Assembly: GCF_000162575.1 (NCBI RefSeq)
Contig: NZ_CM000776.2
Coordinates: 1,331,629-1,395,628 of the forward strand
Length of the DNA stretch: 64,000 bases
Direction: 5' to 3'
Source: Helicobacter canadensis MIT 98-5491
Lineage (GTDB): Bacteria > Campylobacterota > Campylobacteria > Campylobacterales > Helicobacteraceae
The translations under genes and the position numbers were made by a program. Below the pieces are notes generated by a model, which did no database searches, was not told where the DNA came from, and saw only the letters and a program-made list of their open reading frames with translations. Below are positions 32,086-42,313 of the stretch, one piece after another. Positions within the stretch are counted from its first letter, which is position 1, and every line of letters begins with the position of its first letter.

Positions 32086-32796
32086 TTATCTCTCGCAATT
32101 ATCTTGTTGATAAATCTGTTTGCTTGGCCACTCCAATGCACTTAACACCGCACTTTTAGAATCATCTCCCACATACACACAGCCCGTATCAATTGCCGCA
32201 AAATTCTCCATTATCATTGGCACTTTTCGCACATCATGCCCAAAGACATTAAAAACCCCATAATTTTTCTTTGCTTCTTTTTCCCAATTATGAGATTTTA
32301 GCCGACTCCAAGTCACCATTTCTGCCTTTTTTTCTTTTTCTTTATAATAGGGCAAACCAAAACCATGGGTTACAAAAAGTCTTTGTCCTTTTTCATCACA
32401 AAGCGGAATCTCTAAAAATCGTGGTAACTTTAAAAACCACTCCAAATGCTCGTGAATCTTCTCAAATCCACCATTTCTTTGGTAACTCTCCATTGCTTCA
32501 TAACCACCATTATTAATCCAAATTTTATTATAACCCTTTGAGGGAATAGCGTGATAATATTCTAACATTAGTTCTTCGTGATTCCCAAGCACACAGGCAT
32601 AATTATATTTCATCACCAAATCCACAACTTCACAAGATTTCGCTCCCCTATCTATCAAATCTCCCGTGAAAATAATCTGTGAATCCCATTTTTGTGGTAA
32701 CTTTTCAATCAATGCACACAGAGTTTCCAAACATCCATGCACATCACCAATAATATAAATTGGCTTAGAGTAATCCAAGTTTAAATCCCCATCCAT
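32086..32796 (-). CDS. Calcineurin-like metallophosphoesterase (PP1-like / ApaH-like)
   Basis: This 236-residue protein has the di-metal phosphoesterase motifs in order: GDVHGCLETL, GDLIDRGAKS, GNHEELMLEY and a late FGHDVRK. The family includes bacterial Ser/Thr protein phosphatases and diadenosine tetraphosphatases, and the substrate here cannot be told apart. The ATG at 32796 lies within the last codons of the phosphate permease gene. A longer frame reaches 32856 but has no better start. A gene fragment follows two bases downstream. Confidence 0.85.
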   Translation of the reverse strand: MDGDLNLDYSKPIYIIGDVHGCLETLCALIEKLPQKWDSQIIFTGDLIDRGAKSCEVVDLVMKYNYACVLGNHEELMLEYYHAIPSKGYNKIWINNGGYEAMESYQRNGGFEKIHEHLEWFLKLPRFLEIPLCDEKGQRLFVTHGFGLPYYKEKEKKAEMVTWSRLKSHNWEKEAKKNYGVFNVFGHDVRKVPMIMENFAAIDTGCVYVGDDSKSAVLSALEWPSKQIYQQDNCER

Positions 32797-34364
32797 CGTA
32801 AAATAAAAAAGCTCACCGCACCAAATAATGCAGAAAGTGGAACGGTAATTAACCAAGCTGCGATAATTTTATTAATTGCAGATCGTTTAACAAGTTCTTC
32901 TTGATAGACTTTTTTAAGCTGCTTTTGCTCTTTTTTCTTAATCTCTGGAATCCCTTCCTTGCGTTTTGCTTTTTTTCTATCAATACTTTTTAAAATCGCC
33001 GCTTTTTTCTTGATAGAAGCCTTTCTAAAACGCTCCAAAAATCTTCGTATTTGTTCGCTATCATTGCCCTTATAGGATTCTAAAATCTTTAATTCCATCT
33101 GTTTATATCGTTTCTTTAAATATTCTCGCAAAAACCCTACACCAAAGACCGCGCCAACAGCAATATGTGTAGAACTAACTGGCATTCCAAGCTCACTTGC
33201 CACAAGCACAGTTAAAGCCGCACTCATAGAAATACAAAAAGCACGAATTTGATCAAGCTCAGTAATCTCACTTCCAACCATTCTAATTAATTTAGGACCA
33301 AAAAGTGCCAAACCAATAGAAATTCCAAGCCCACCTAAAAACATAATCCAAAATGGAATATTAGCTTGATTTCCTAGACTAAAACCTTCTTTTAACGCAT
33401 CATAAATAGCCACCAAAGGTCCAATAGCATTTGCCACATCATTTGCCCCGTGTGCAAAACTCAAAAGTGCCGCAGAAAAAATCAATGGTATAGTGAAAAG
33501 CTTATTGATTTCTTCCTTTTTGTTTTCCATATTTTCCACTGCATTAGCAATCGTTATCTTAACTATAAAAAATACTACAATAGCAAGCACAAAACTCATT
33601 ATAAGTGCTGTCACAAAATCCATTTTAATAATATTTTTAAGACCTTTATTAATAAGATACAAAGCAAACGCCCAAGTCATAAAAGCAATCAAATAAGGCA
33701 CAATTCTCCTAGCTGCCTCTTTTTTATCTTGTTGATAAGTAATGGTATTTTTAATAAAATATAACAATAAAGCCGCGATAATCCCTCCACTTAAAGGCGA
33801 AATTATCCAACTTGCAGCGATATTCCCAAGCTCCACCCAATTAGCCACACCAAAGCCACCAGCAGCAATACCTGCTCCTAAGATTCCACCCACAATAGAA
33901 TGTGTTGTTGAGACTGGTGCACCAATGGCAGTAGCAAAGTGCAGCCAAATTGCACCAGAAAGGAGAGCTGCTAACATTAAAGTTGCAAAATTCCTAGAAT
34001 CACCAATAGCATCCATAGAAATAATTCCAGAACGCACCGTATCTACAACTTCACCCCCAGCAATCAATGCTCCAGAAATTTCACAAATTGCAGCAATTGT
34101 AATTGCTCCAAACATACTTAAAGCCTTAGAGCCTACTGCAGGACCAACATTATTAGCCACATCATTGGCGCCAATATTAAGCGCCATATATCCACCAACA
34201 ATTGCAGCAAATCCTAACAACAATGAATTAGTAATTCCATCATCATTCCACATTACTAGAATAATAATTAATAATACAAATAAAGTTATAACCCCGATTC
34301 TTTGCATATCGCCAACATTTAAATGCAAAGCCTTTTCATACCTCAAAAAATCTTTAATATTCAC
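32781..34364 (-). CDS. pit: PiT family inorganic phosphate transporter
   Basis: This 527-residue inner-membrane permease imports phosphate with H+ or Na+. The two PiT signature repeats are clear: GANDVANNVGPAVGSKAL in the first half and GANDVANAIGPLVA in the second. A highly charged cytoplasmic stretch (about residues 425-490) precedes the last helix. It matches the single Pit transporter typical of Helicobacter. GAGG-like sequence precedes the start. Coupled downstream is a metallophosphoesterase, so the pair may link phosphate release and uptake, though this is inference. Confidence 0.93.
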   Translation of the reverse strand: MNIKDFLRYEKALHLNVGDMQRIGVITLFVLLIIILVMWNDDGITNSLLLGFAAIVGGYMALNIGANDVANNVGPAVGSKALSMFGAITIAAICEISGALIAGGEVVDTVRSGIISMDAIGDSRNFATLMLAALLSGAIWLHFATAIGAPVSTTHSIVGGILGAGIAAGGFGVANWVELGNIAASWIISPLSGGIIAALLLYFIKNTITYQQDKKEAARRIVPYLIAFMTWAFALYLINKGLKNIIKMDFVTALIMSFVLAIVVFFIVKITIANAVENMENKKEEINKLFTIPLIFSAALLSFAHGANDVANAIGPLVAIYDALKEGFSLGNQANIPFWIMFLGGLGISIGLALFGPKLIRMVGSEITELDQIRAFCISMSAALTVLVASELGMPVSSTHIAVGAVFGVGFLREYLKKRYKQMELKILESYKGNDSEQIRRFLERFRKASIKKKAAILKSIDRKKAKRKEGIPEIKKKEQKQLKKVYQEELVKRSAINKIIAAWLITVPLSALFGAVSFFILRWMGI

Positions 34365-34521
34365 AATTCCTCCGAATAAACATACATATAAAATAGTCCA
34401 AGTAATTCTACAAAAAATTAATATAAATTCTACTTTAAATTTTTAAATTTTTTTTAAAGAATCTAAAAAACCAAATCACTCAAGATCATTCAAGCGACAA
34501 AAAATATTCTTATAAAAACAA

Positions 34522-34540
34522 TTGGAACAAACTTTGCTTT
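34522..34540 (+). promoter_or_regulatory. Sigma-54 (RpoN) promoter of flgH
   Basis: TTGGAAC, five bases and TTTGCTTT give the exact GG-N10-GC spacing of a sigma-54 promoter (GG at 34524-34525, GC at 34536-34537). It lies 32 bases before the flgH ATG. Rod, ring and hook genes of Helicobacter and Campylobacter are commonly RpoN-dependent. Confidence 0.75.
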
Positions 34541-34571
34541 TAAAAACACTAAAAACACTTAAGGATAAGTT

Positions 34572-35306
34572 ATGAAAAAAACCACGCATTTTTTAAAAGC
34601 CATTTTCCCAAGTCTTGCTTTTATTTATGGATTTTTGTTTAATGGTTGTGCCACTACAGATCCACAAATTTCCTTTAAGCCTCCAGCCTATGTTGAAGAA
34701 TTACCCCCCAAAGAAGAGGAAGATAATTTCGGGAATCCAGGTAGCATTTTTGGGCGAGGAGATAATCTGCTTTTTTCTGACAGACGCGCAATGCAGCTAA
34801 ATGATCTAGTAACCGTCATTATCAATCAAACAGCTCAAGCAAGTTCAAGTGCTAACAAAAACCTTAATGAAAACTCAAGCGGAACTTTTGGAGGACCAAG
34901 CCTTTCTTATGCAGGATCTAGCTCAAGCATTGGAAGCATTGTCAATGGAATCAACAATGCCACAGGTTTTGGAATCAATCTAGGAAATAACACTTCTACT
35001 TATGCAGGAACAGGAACTCAAAACCGCCAAGAAACTTTTACAACAACTATTGCCGCAAGAATTATTAAAGTTTTACAAAATGGTAATTATTTTATTGAAG
35101 GTAGTCGCGAAGTGCTAATTAATGGCGAAAAACAAATTATTCATCTAAGCGGCGTTGTTCGCCCAACAGACATTGCAAGAAACAATACTATAGAATCTCA
35201 ATACATTGCCGATGCAAAAATTATGTATGACACTCAAGGAGAGCTCAAGAAAAGCACAGAAAAAGGCTGGGGAACAAAACTCATTGAATCAGTTTGGCCT
35301 TTTTAA
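34572..35306 (+). CDS. flgH: Flagellar L-ring lipoprotein FlgH
   Basis: FlgH forms the outer-membrane ring around the flagellar rod. The 244-residue precursor has a lipoprotein signal ending LFNGC, so C26 is the expected acylated residue. The body contains the family segments LFSDRRAMQLNDLVTVIINQ and EGSREVLINGEKQIIHLSGVVRP. TTAAGGATAAGTT lies just before the ATG. It is a single gene behind a sigma-54 promoter. FlgZ, which stabilises RpoN in H. pylori, is encoded 4 kb away. Confidence 0.95.
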   Translation: MKKTTHFLKAIFPSLAFIYGFLFNGCATTDPQISFKPPAYVEELPPKEEEDNFGNPGSIFGRGDNLLFSDRRAMQLNDLVTVIINQTAQASSSANKNLNENSSGTFGGPSLSYAGSSSSIGSIVNGINNATGFGINLGNNTSTYAGTGTQNRQETFTTTIAARIIKVLQNGNYFIEGSREVLINGEKQIIHLSGVVRPTDIARNNTIESQYIADAKIMYDTQGELKKSTEKGWGTKLIESVWPF

Positions 35307-35313
35307 TTCTTTA

Positions 35314-35337
35314 CTTTTCCTAAATTTCTAGGAAAAG
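35314..35337 (+). terminator. Hairpin downstream of flgH
   Basis: CTTTTCCTA and TAGGAAAAG pair over nine bases with a six-base loop, eight bases after the flgH stop. CTCCCTTTT follows, a modest U-rich tail. Confidence 0.5.
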
Positions 35338-35468
35338 CTCCCTTTTAAAAAACTTTTCTTTATTAAAAAAACATAAACTTCAAAAATCCCTATTCAAAAC
35401 AAAAAGACTAAGATTTTTTTAGCTTAAAATGTGATAAAATACGCCATTTTTAACAAAAAAGGACTTGC

Positions 35469-36929
35469 GTGCAACAACAATACTTCATAGGGACAAGAGG
35501 AGGCGATTGCCCTTCTATAACTTTTAAAGATGCTCTTTTAAACCCCAATGCCCCTTATGGCGGATTATATACATTAAAAAATTTACCCACTTTTTCTAAA
35601 GAAGAAATTCAATCCTTTGCAAATTTAGATTATACTTCTCTTGCAAAAAATATTTTTAAAGCATTGGGATTAGGCATTGTAGATTCAATCCTTGAAAATG
35701 CTCTAAAACTCTACAAAAACTTTGATGATTCAAAAATTCCCGCTCCACTTGAAAAAATCAACGAAACGCTTTATATCCAAAAACTTTATTGTGGTCCAAC
35801 ACGCGCCTTTAAAGATATGGCATTGCAACCTTTTGGTTCAATCTTTAGTGATTTTATTAGCAATTCTTCTAAAGAATATCTTATTTTAACTGCTACAAGT
35901 GGCGACACTGGTCCTGCTACCCTCCAAAGCTTTGCAAATAAACCACATATTAAAGTCGTTTGCATTTATCCAAAAGGTGGCACAAGTGATGTCCAACGCC
36001 TACAAATGACAACCCTAGAAGCAAAGAATCTCAAAGTTATTGGAATTAATGGAAATTTTGATGATGCACAAAATATGTTAAAAAATCTCTTGAAAGATGA
36101 AAATTTCAAAGCAACCTTGGAGCAAAAAAATATTTCTTTAAGTGCTGCAAATTCTGTAAATTTTGGCAGAATCGCATTTCAGATTCTTTATCATATCTAC
36201 TCTAGCTTACAAGTTTATAACCTAACCAAAAAACCTGTCCATATTATTGTGCCAAGTGGAAATTTTGGGAATGCACTTGGTGCATTTTATGCAAAAATAA
36301 TGGGCTTCCCTATCCAAAAAATTTGGATTGCTTCAAATTCTAATAACATTCTTACAGAATTTATCCAAACAGGAATCTATGATATTTCCCATAAATCCTT
36401 ACAAAAAACCTATTCTCCTGCGATGGATATTCTAAAAAGCTCTAATGTAGAACGAATCTTATTTGCCCTCTTTGGAGAAAATCGCACAAGAGAACTAATG
36501 GAAAGCCTTGAAAAAAACAAAAAATATTCCCTTGAAAAATCAGAACTTCAAAAAATACAACAATATTTTGAAGCCACTTTTTGTGAAGATTCTTATTGCC
36601 TTGAAACGCTTAAAAAATACGCTACTATGGGGATTATTATTGATCCACACACAGCTTGTGGTATTAAGGCTTATGAGCAAATCCAAAGCCTTGATTCTAG
36701 CATTCCTTGCATACTTTGCTCCACCGCAGAATGGACTAAATTTGCACCAACTCTCACAAAAGCCTTGGGAATGGGAGATTTAAGCGATGAAGAGGCACTG
36801 CATACTCTTGCACAAAAATTCTCCATCTCCATTCCAAAACAAATTTTGGAACTCTTCACTAAAAATGAAATTCACACTCAAGTTGTAGACAAAGACTTAC
36901 TTCCACAAACTATTTTACAATGGCTATAA
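35469..36929 (+). CDS. thrC: Threonine synthase
   Basis: ThrC converts O-phosphohomoserine to threonine using PLP. The PLP lysine is in [13 protein letters not shown] and the phosphate-binding loop in [12 protein letters not shown] and [12 protein letters not shown]. The 486-residue length fits the longer class of threonine synthases. The start is GTG at 35469, with AAAAAAGGA about six bases before it and no suitable ATG. A GATAAAATA stretch about 35 bases upstream may be the -10 region. glyQ begins 11 bases after the stop. Confidence 0.95.
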   Translation: MQQQYFIGTRGGDCPSITFKDALLNPNAPYGGLYTLKNLPTFSKEEIQSFANLDYTSLAKNIFKALGLGIVDSILENALKLYKNFDDSKIPAPLEKINETLYIQKLYCGPTRAFKDMALQPFGSIFSDFISNSSKEYLILTATSGDTGPATLQSFANKPHIKVVCIYPKGGTSDVQRLQMTTLEAKNLKVIGINGNFDDAQNMLKNLLKDENFKATLEQKNISLSAANSVNFGRIAFQILYHIYSSLQVYNLTKKPVHIIVPSGNFGNALGAFYAKIMGFPIQKIWIASNSNNILTEFIQTGIYDISHKSLQKTYSPAMDILKSSNVERILFALFGENRTRELMESLEKNKKYSLEKSELQKIQQYFEATFCEDSYCLETLKKYATMGIIIDPHTACGIKAYEQIQSLDSSIPCILCSTAEWTKFAPTLTKALGMGDLSDEEALHTLAQKFSISIPKQILELFTKNEIHTQVVDKDLLPQTILQWL

Positions 36930-36940
36930 GAAGGACTAAT

Positions 36941-37828
36941 ATGCTATATTTTTCAGAACTTTTATTAAAACTCCAACAATTTTGGCAAGAACAAGGCTGT
37001 CTAATCATTCAACCCTATGATATTCCAGCGGGTGCAGGGACTTTTCACCCTGCAACTTTGCTTAGAAGTCTTGATTCTAAGCCTTGGAGTGTTGCTTATG
37101 TCGCTCCCTCTCGTCGCCCAACAGATGGGCGTTATGGAGAGAATCCTAATCGCTTAGGCAGTTACTATCAATTTCAAGTTTTAATTAAGCCAAATCCTGA
37201 TAATATCCAAGAACTCTATCTTAAAAGTCTTGAATTTCTAGGGCTTAATCTCAAAGATCACGATGTGCGTTTTATTGAAGACAATTGGGAATCTCCAACA
37301 CTTGGAGCTTGGGGACTTGGTTGGGAAGTGTGGCTTGATGGAATGGAAGTTACACAATTTACTTACTTCCAACAAGTTGGGGGAATCCCTTGCGAACCTG
37401 TGGCAGTAGAAATTACTTATGGGACAGAGCGTCTTGCAATGTATTTACAAGGTGTTGAAAATATTTTTGATATTGCATGGAATGAACATTACACTTATGC
37501 GGATGTCCATTTAGAAGGAGAATATGAATTTTCAAAATACAATTTTGAAGTAGCTGATACTAAAATGCTTTTTGAATTTTTTGCCAAAATGCAAGAAGAA
37601 GGTAGAAGAGCCCTAGAAGCTGGACTTCCCTTACCCGCTTATGATTGTGCTATGTTGGCTAGTCATCTTTTTAATGTGCTTGATGCTAGAAAAGCTATTT
37701 CAGCTACCGAACGCCAAAACTATATCTTAAAAATTCGCGATCTCTCAAAAGCTTGTGCAATACTTTACAAAGAGCAAGAACCAATGCGTATGGAGCGTTT
37801 AGAAAATGCAAAAAAACCTAAAAAATAG
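36941..37828 (+). CDS. glyQ: Glycyl-tRNA synthetase alpha subunit
   Basis: GlyQ is the catalytic class II subunit of the alpha2-beta2 glycyl-tRNA synthetase. The family start [15 protein letters not shown] and the segments [15 protein letters not shown] and [19 protein letters not shown] are nearly invariant. AGAAGGA lies before the ATG at 36941; the longer frame from 36920 overlaps thrC. The 295-residue length is standard. glyS, the beta subunit, is not in the window. The stop overlaps the Nif3-like gene. Confidence 0.97.
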   Translation: MLYFSELLLKLQQFWQEQGCLIIQPYDIPAGAGTFHPATLLRSLDSKPWSVAYVAPSRRPTDGRYGENPNRLGSYYQFQVLIKPNPDNIQELYLKSLEFLGLNLKDHDVRFIEDNWESPTLGAWGLGWEVWLDGMEVTQFTYFQQVGGIPCEPVAVEITYGTERLAMYLQGVENIFDIAWNEHYTYADVHLEGEYEFSKYNFEVADTKMLFEFFAKMQEEGRRALEAGLPLPAYDCAMLASHLFNVLDARKAISATERQNYILKIRDLSKACAILYKEQEPMRMERLENAKKPKK

Positions 37829-38552
37829 CATTTCACAAATTTTAGTTGATTTAGATTCATTAAGTCCTTTTTCCTTACAAGAATCATGGGATAATTCTGG
37901 ATTGATTTTAGGAAGTAAAGAAGGGAGTTTTAAGCAAATTTATGTTGCACTAGAAGTTACTCAAGATCTTTTAGAGCAAATGGAAGCAGATTCTGTGCTT
38001 ATCACACATCATCCCTTGATTTTCTCCCCACTAAAGCAGATTATTAGCGAATATTACCCTTCTTCTTTGCTTCATTTAGCTATTCAAAAAAATATTCAAC
38101 TCATTGCGATGCATACTAATTTTGACAAAACACATTTTGGTAAATATGTCACAAAAGAAATTCTAGGAATCAAAAATTTCTCACAAGAAGAATTTTTAGT
38201 GCAGTTTCAATGGGATAATGATTTTCATTCACTTTGCACCTTAATTAAAGAAAAATTCAAACTCCAAACCCTAAAAATTACCCAAACCACAAACCCACAA
38301 TGCAAAAATATTGGACTTATCACCGGAAGTGGAGGAAGCTTCATAGGCAAATTAAGCCACATTGATTGCTTTATCACAGGAGACATTAAATATCACGATG
38401 CTATGGAGGGAATGCAAAAAAATATCCATCTCATTGATTGCGGACATTATGAATTAGAGCGGTATTTTGGGGAGATTCTCTTGCCACTTTTGACAAATCT
38501 TGGCTATAAAGCTATAATTTTAGATTCAAAAAATCCCTTTAGCTACATTTAA
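37806..38552 (+). CDS. Nif3-like dinuclear metal centre protein (YbgI/YqfO family)
   Basis: This 248-residue protein carries the Nif3 family start [18 protein letters not shown] and the metal-ligand motif [11 protein letters not shown]. The later segments [11 protein letters not shown] and DCGHYELER complete the site. Members form toroidal hexamers with two metals; a GTP cyclohydrolase link has been proposed but the function is unsettled. It overlaps the glyQ end by 23 bases and is followed by flgZ, in the same order as H. pylori. Confidence 0.9.
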   Translation: MQKNLKNSISQILVDLDSLSPFSLQESWDNSGLILGSKEGSFKQIYVALEVTQDLLEQMEADSVLITHHPLIFSPLKQIISEYYPSSLLHLAIQKNIQLIAMHTNFDKTHFGKYVTKEILGIKNFSQEEFLVQFQWDNDFHSLCTLIKEKFKLQTLKITQTTNPQCKNIGLITGSGGSFIGKLSHIDCFITGDIKYHDAMEGMQKNIHLIDCGHYELERYFGEILLPLLTNLGYKAIILDSKNPFSYI

Positions 38553-38578
38553 AGGTCATTTTAAAATCGGAGTAATTT

Positions 38579-39292
38579 ATGAATAAACACTTAACCCAAC
38601 TCATAGAAATTGCAAATCTTGATAAAGAAATTGATTCTTTTGAACCAAGAATCAAAGAAGCCAACCAAGAATTAAATCAACTTTTGTCTGAAGAAAATGC
38701 ACTGCAAACTCAAGTAGATGAGATTAAAAATACAGCAAAAGATATTTCTCTCTCTATTCAAAAAAATGAAAATCACCTAGAAGATCTTTCTTTGAAACTC
38801 GAAGAAATTGCCAAAAAAACTAAGCTTATAAAAACCGAAAAAGAAAGCAAAGCCTTAAGCTTGGAAGAAGAGCTTGCAAAAGAGCAAATCACTTTTGCTA
38901 ATGAAGAAATCGTGCGTCTAAACACTCTTTTAGAAACCAAAAATGGCAATATCAAAGAATTGCAAGACAAGATTAACACACTCCAAGAATCACAGAAAGA
39001 AATTGAAAAAAAAGTAGAAACAGAAATTCAAAAAATCAAAAAAGAACAACAAGAAGTTTTTGACAAAAAAGAAACACTCATCAAAGCAATGGATCAAAAA
39101 ATCATCTCTTTTTATGAAAAAATCCGCAAATGGGCAAAAAATACAAGTGTAGTGCCTATCACTAGACAAGCTTGTGGAGGTTGTTTTATTCGCATTAATG
39201 ACAAAATTTACTCTGATGTTATTCGCTCTGATGATATTATCACCTGCCCACATTGCGGAAGAATCCTTTATAATCAAGAAGAAAATGCTTAA
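38579..39292 (+). CDS. flgZ: Coiled-coil zinc-ribbon protein FlgZ (HP0958 type), RpoN stabiliser
   Basis: The 237-residue protein is a long charged helical hairpin (about residues 1-185) followed by a C4 zinc ribbon, with cysteines at 199, 202, 223 and 226 (ACGGC and CPHC). The fold and its place between the Nif3-like gene and waaA match H. pylori HP0958. That protein binds and protects RpoN and affects flaA mRNA, so it is needed for flagella. A sigma-54 promoter on flgH in this window fits this role. AATCGGAGTAATTT precedes the ATG. Confidence 0.87.
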   Translation: MNKHLTQLIEIANLDKEIDSFEPRIKEANQELNQLLSEENALQTQVDEIKNTAKDISLSIQKNENHLEDLSLKLEEIAKKTKLIKTEKESKALSLEEELAKEQITFANEEIVRLNTLLETKNGNIKELQDKINTLQESQKEIEKKVETEIQKIKKEQQEVFDKKETLIKAMDQKIISFYEKIRKWAKNTSVVPITRQACGGCFIRINDKIYSDVIRSDDIITCPHCGRILYNQEENA

Positions 39293-39298
39293 AATCTT

Positions 39299-40525
39299 AT
39301 GGGTTTATTTGTAAGCTTTTACTATTTACTCCTTTGCATAGCGCATATTTGCGCCTTGCCTTTTTTATTTTTTTTAAGTTTTAAATCCAAATATACAACT
39401 TCCATTAAAAGGCGTTTTTTTCTTCCCCATTTTATTAATAGCAAAATGCAAATCCACTGGTTTCATGCCTGTTCATATGGTGAAGTAAAATCCCTGCAAG
39501 GAATCATCACAAGCCTAAGCTACCTTTTAAAGCCCAACGAACAAATTCTCTTAACCACCACCACACAAACAGGCTACACTCTAGCCAAACAGCTTTTTCC
39601 AAATGCCATCACTTGTTTTTTACCTTTTGAAACTTTTATCCCCTTTTGGACTAAGAATCTCAAAATCAAAAGTCTCACTTTAATAGAAGCTGAACTTTGG
39701 CTTATGCCCTTATTCTGCGCTAAAAATAAAAAAGCCTCCACCCTTTTAATCAATGCTAGAATCTCATCAAATTCATACAATAAATATCGTAAGCTAACTT
39801 TCTTTTATCGCAGACTTTTTACCCTTGTTGATAATATATTTTGTCAAGAGAAAAAAGATAAACAATACCTTAAAACTCTAGGGGCAAAAAATATTAAAGT
39901 TTTTGGAAATCTCAAGCTCGCAGAAATTCCACAAATCACAAAACATTATCAAAAACCCTCTCAAGAATTATGGTTAATTGCTAGCACACATGAAAAAAAT
40001 TCCCAACAAGAAGAAGTCTTAATTCTCAAAGAGATTCTAAAGATTCTTCCTAAAAATTCGCCCAATAATCCTAGAATCCTATTTGCCCCTCGTCATCCAG
40101 AACGCTTTAAATCTCTAATAAAAACACTCAATGCACTTCTTAAACAAAATCATTGCCCTAACCTAAGCGTTGCTTCTCAAAATGGAATCCAAGTTAGCAT
40201 TAATGCACCTTTTGGATTTATTGACACTCTAGGAGAATTAAACAATCTCTACTCTATTGCTTCACTAGTCATTTTAGGTGGGAGTTTTTTGCCAAATATT
40301 GGTGGGCATAATCCAATAGAACCGGCATTTTTTAGAACTAAACTCATTAGCGGTCCTTATATCTATAATCAAAAAAGTCTTTTTAAATCACTTCAAAATT
40401 ATAGTTTAACTAACTTAGAAAACCTCCATAAAATACTCGCAAAATCCGATTTACTCCCTCCAAGTAAAATTACAAAAAAACTGGATATTACCAAAATTAT
40501 CAATATTATAAGGAATGAAAAATGA
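39299..40525 (+). CDS. waaA: KDO transferase WaaA
   Basis: WaaA adds KDO from CMP-KDO to lipid A precursor at the inner membrane. The 408-residue glycosyltransferase has an N-terminal hydrophobic anchor (about residues 3-25). WFHACSYGEVKSLQG and the acceptor-site TLIEAELW lie in the N-lobe, and LGGSFLPNIGGHNPIEPA in the donor site. It uses the product of kdsB (18.7 kb). Its stop overlaps the next gene by four bases. Confidence 0.95.
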   Translation: MGLFVSFYYLLLCIAHICALPFLFFLSFKSKYTTSIKRRFFLPHFINSKMQIHWFHACSYGEVKSLQGIITSLSYLLKPNEQILLTTTTQTGYTLAKQLFPNAITCFLPFETFIPFWTKNLKIKSLTLIEAELWLMPLFCAKNKKASTLLINARISSNSYNKYRKLTFFYRRLFTLVDNIFCQEKKDKQYLKTLGAKNIKVFGNLKLAEIPQITKHYQKPSQELWLIASTHEKNSQQEEVLILKEILKILPKNSPNNPRILFAPRHPERFKSLIKTLNALLKQNHCPNLSVASQNGIQVSINAPFGFIDTLGELNNLYSIASLVILGGSFLPNIGGHNPIEPAFFRTKLISGPYIYNQKSLFKSLQNYSLTNLENLHKILAKSDLLPPSKITKKLDITKIINIIRNEK

Positions 40526-41319
40526 AAACAAAACAAACTAAAAATTCACCCAAAAAAAATCAACACATTCCTACAAAGATTCCAAACAATGCACAAAAAG
40601 CTTATAAACTTTTAAGTGCGCAAGAAGGAATTTCCCACAATGAAGCAAAGAATCTTATTGATAGGGGGCTAGTTACTATTCAAGGAAAAAAGCTTAAAAT
40701 TGCCCGTGCCTTACTTAGCCCAAATACTCATTTTAAAATCCAACAGCTCCCGCCTATTAAAATAATTTTTCAAGATGAAAATATCCTTGCCCTCTCTAAA
40801 CCCGCTTTTTTAACTTCAGAAGAAATTGTTAAACTCTATCCTCAATGGGCACTACTCCATCGACTTGACAAAGAAACAAGTGGTGTCTTATTGCTCATTA
40901 AAGAAAATAGCCCATTTCATCTCAAAGCCAAAGAAGAATTCAAAAAAGAACAAATCTTTAAGCAATATGTTGCTATTGTAGAGGGAATCATTGATGAAGA
41001 GCAAGAAATTACCGAGCCCCTTATTATCCAAAAAGGGCATTTTGCTAAAGTCATTGTAGCTAAGAAAAATGGCATCAAAGCTTACACTAAAATCACTCCC
41101 ATAGAAATTGAAAGCAAAAAAACCAAGTTAGAGATTCTTATCAAAACAGGAAGAACTCACCAAATAAGAGCACATTTAGCTCACATCAAACATCCTATTA
41201 TTGGAGATACTTTCTATGGTGGCAAACCTGCTAATCGAATCTTGCTACACGCTCAAAAGATTGCACTACTGGGTTATAGCTTTGAAGATTCTCCGCCAAA
41301 AGAATTTCTTTTTCAATAG
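40522..41319 (+). CDS. RluA-family RNA pseudouridine synthase
   Basis: The 265-residue enzyme has an N-terminal S4-like RNA-binding segment (AYKLLSAQEGISHNEAKNLIDRG) and the catalytic motif LLHRLDKETSGVLLL with the essential Asp. KTGRTHQIRAHLAHIKHPIIGD follows. It converts uridines in rRNA or tRNA to pseudouridine; the target sites cannot be assigned. The N-terminal 25 residues are Lys/Asn-rich. It is coupled to waaA, as in H. pylori (HP0957-HP0956 order). Confidence 0.9.
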   Translation: MKTKQTKNSPKKNQHIPTKIPNNAQKAYKLLSAQEGISHNEAKNLIDRGLVTIQGKKLKIARALLSPNTHFKIQQLPPIKIIFQDENILALSKPAFLTSEEIVKLYPQWALLHRLDKETSGVLLLIKENSPFHLKAKEEFKKEQIFKQYVAIVEGIIDEEQEITEPLIIQKGHFAKVIVAKKNGIKAYTKITPIEIESKKTKLEILIKTGRTHQIRAHLAHIKHPIIGDTFYGGKPANRILLHAQKIALLGYSFEDSPPKEFLFQ

Positions 41320-41386
41320 CATAAAAAAATTTTAAGTAACATTTTGATATATTCCAATGCTTATTTTTACATTGGAGTTTATAAAA

Positions 41387-42304
41387 ATGAATGAAGCAAA
41401 ATCAATTTGGATGGATGGCAAACTCGTGCCTTGGAAAGATGCAAAAATCCATGTATTAACCCACACTTTGCATTATGGAAATGCAGTATTTGAAGGAACA
41501 AGAGCCTATAAAACCGATAAGGGAATGGCTATTTTTAAACTTAAAGAACACACCAAACGACTTTTAAATTCTGCAAAAATCGTTGCAATTGATTCTCCTT
41601 ATACACAAGAAGAGCTTGAAAAAGCACAAATTGAACTCATTAAAGATAATAATTTCACAAGTAACACTTACATTCGACCTCTAATTTATCTAGGGTATGG
41701 GGCTATGGGAGTTTATCACAAAAACTCTCCGGTGCAAGTTGCTATTGCAGCTTGGGAATGGGGTGCTTATCTTGGTGATGAGGGATTAGAAAAAGGTATC
41801 CGCGTAAAAACTTCATCACTCACTCGAAATTCTATAAAATCACTTTTTGGGAAAGCCAAAGCAGCTGGAAATTATCTCAACTCACAAATGGCAAAATTTG
41901 AAGCTATTGAATGTGGTTATGAAGAAGCTTTACTACTTGATGATTCAGGAATGATTGCAGAAGGTAGTGGAGAATGCTTTTTTATCGTTAGAGAAGGCAA
42001 GCTAATCACTCCACCCAATGATTCTTCTTTAGAATCCATTACACAAGATTCCGTAATTACTCTTGCAAAAGATCTAGGATTAGAAGTCATAAGACGCAAT
42101 ATCACACGCGATGAAGTTTATATTGCCGATGAAGCATTTTTCACAGGAACCGCAGCAGAAATAACTCCAATTCGCGAACTTGATTCTCGCATCATTGGTA
42201 ATGGGCAAAGAGGAGAAATCACCTACAAACTCCAAAATGCCTTTTTTGATATTGTCTATGGACGCAACCCAAAATATAGCCATTGGCTAACTTATATTTC
42301 ATAA
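41387..42304 (+). CDS. ilvE: Branched-chain amino acid aminotransferase
   Basis: IlvE is a class IV PLP aminotransferase for leucine, isoleucine and valine. The start MNEAKSIWMDGKLVPWKDAK and THTLHYGNAVFEGTRAY are typical. The PLP lysine region is KAKAAGNYLNSQMAK, and EALLLDDSGMIAEGSGEC completes the signature. The 305-residue length matches the family when the ATG at 41387 is used; 10 more codons are open upstream to 41357 without a ribosome-binding site. Confidence 0.95.
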   Translation: MNEAKSIWMDGKLVPWKDAKIHVLTHTLHYGNAVFEGTRAYKTDKGMAIFKLKEHTKRLLNSAKIVAIDSPYTQEELEKAQIELIKDNNFTSNTYIRPLIYLGYGAMGVYHKNSPVQVAIAAWEWGAYLGDEGLEKGIRVKTSSLTRNSIKSLFGKAKAAGNYLNSQMAKFEAIECGYEEALLLDDSGMIAEGSGECFFIVREGKLITPPNDSSLESITQDSVITLAKDLGLEVIRRNITRDEVYIADEAFFTGTAAEITPIRELDSRIIGNGQRGEITYKLQNAFFDIVYGRNPKYSHWLTYIS

Positions 42305-42313
42305 AGGTTATTT

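Noticed and set aside
33742-34446. A 234-residue ORF on the + strand
   Set aside because: It is antisense to the phosphate permease gene, is low in complexity (Ile/Pro/Ala) and lacks a ribosome-binding site.
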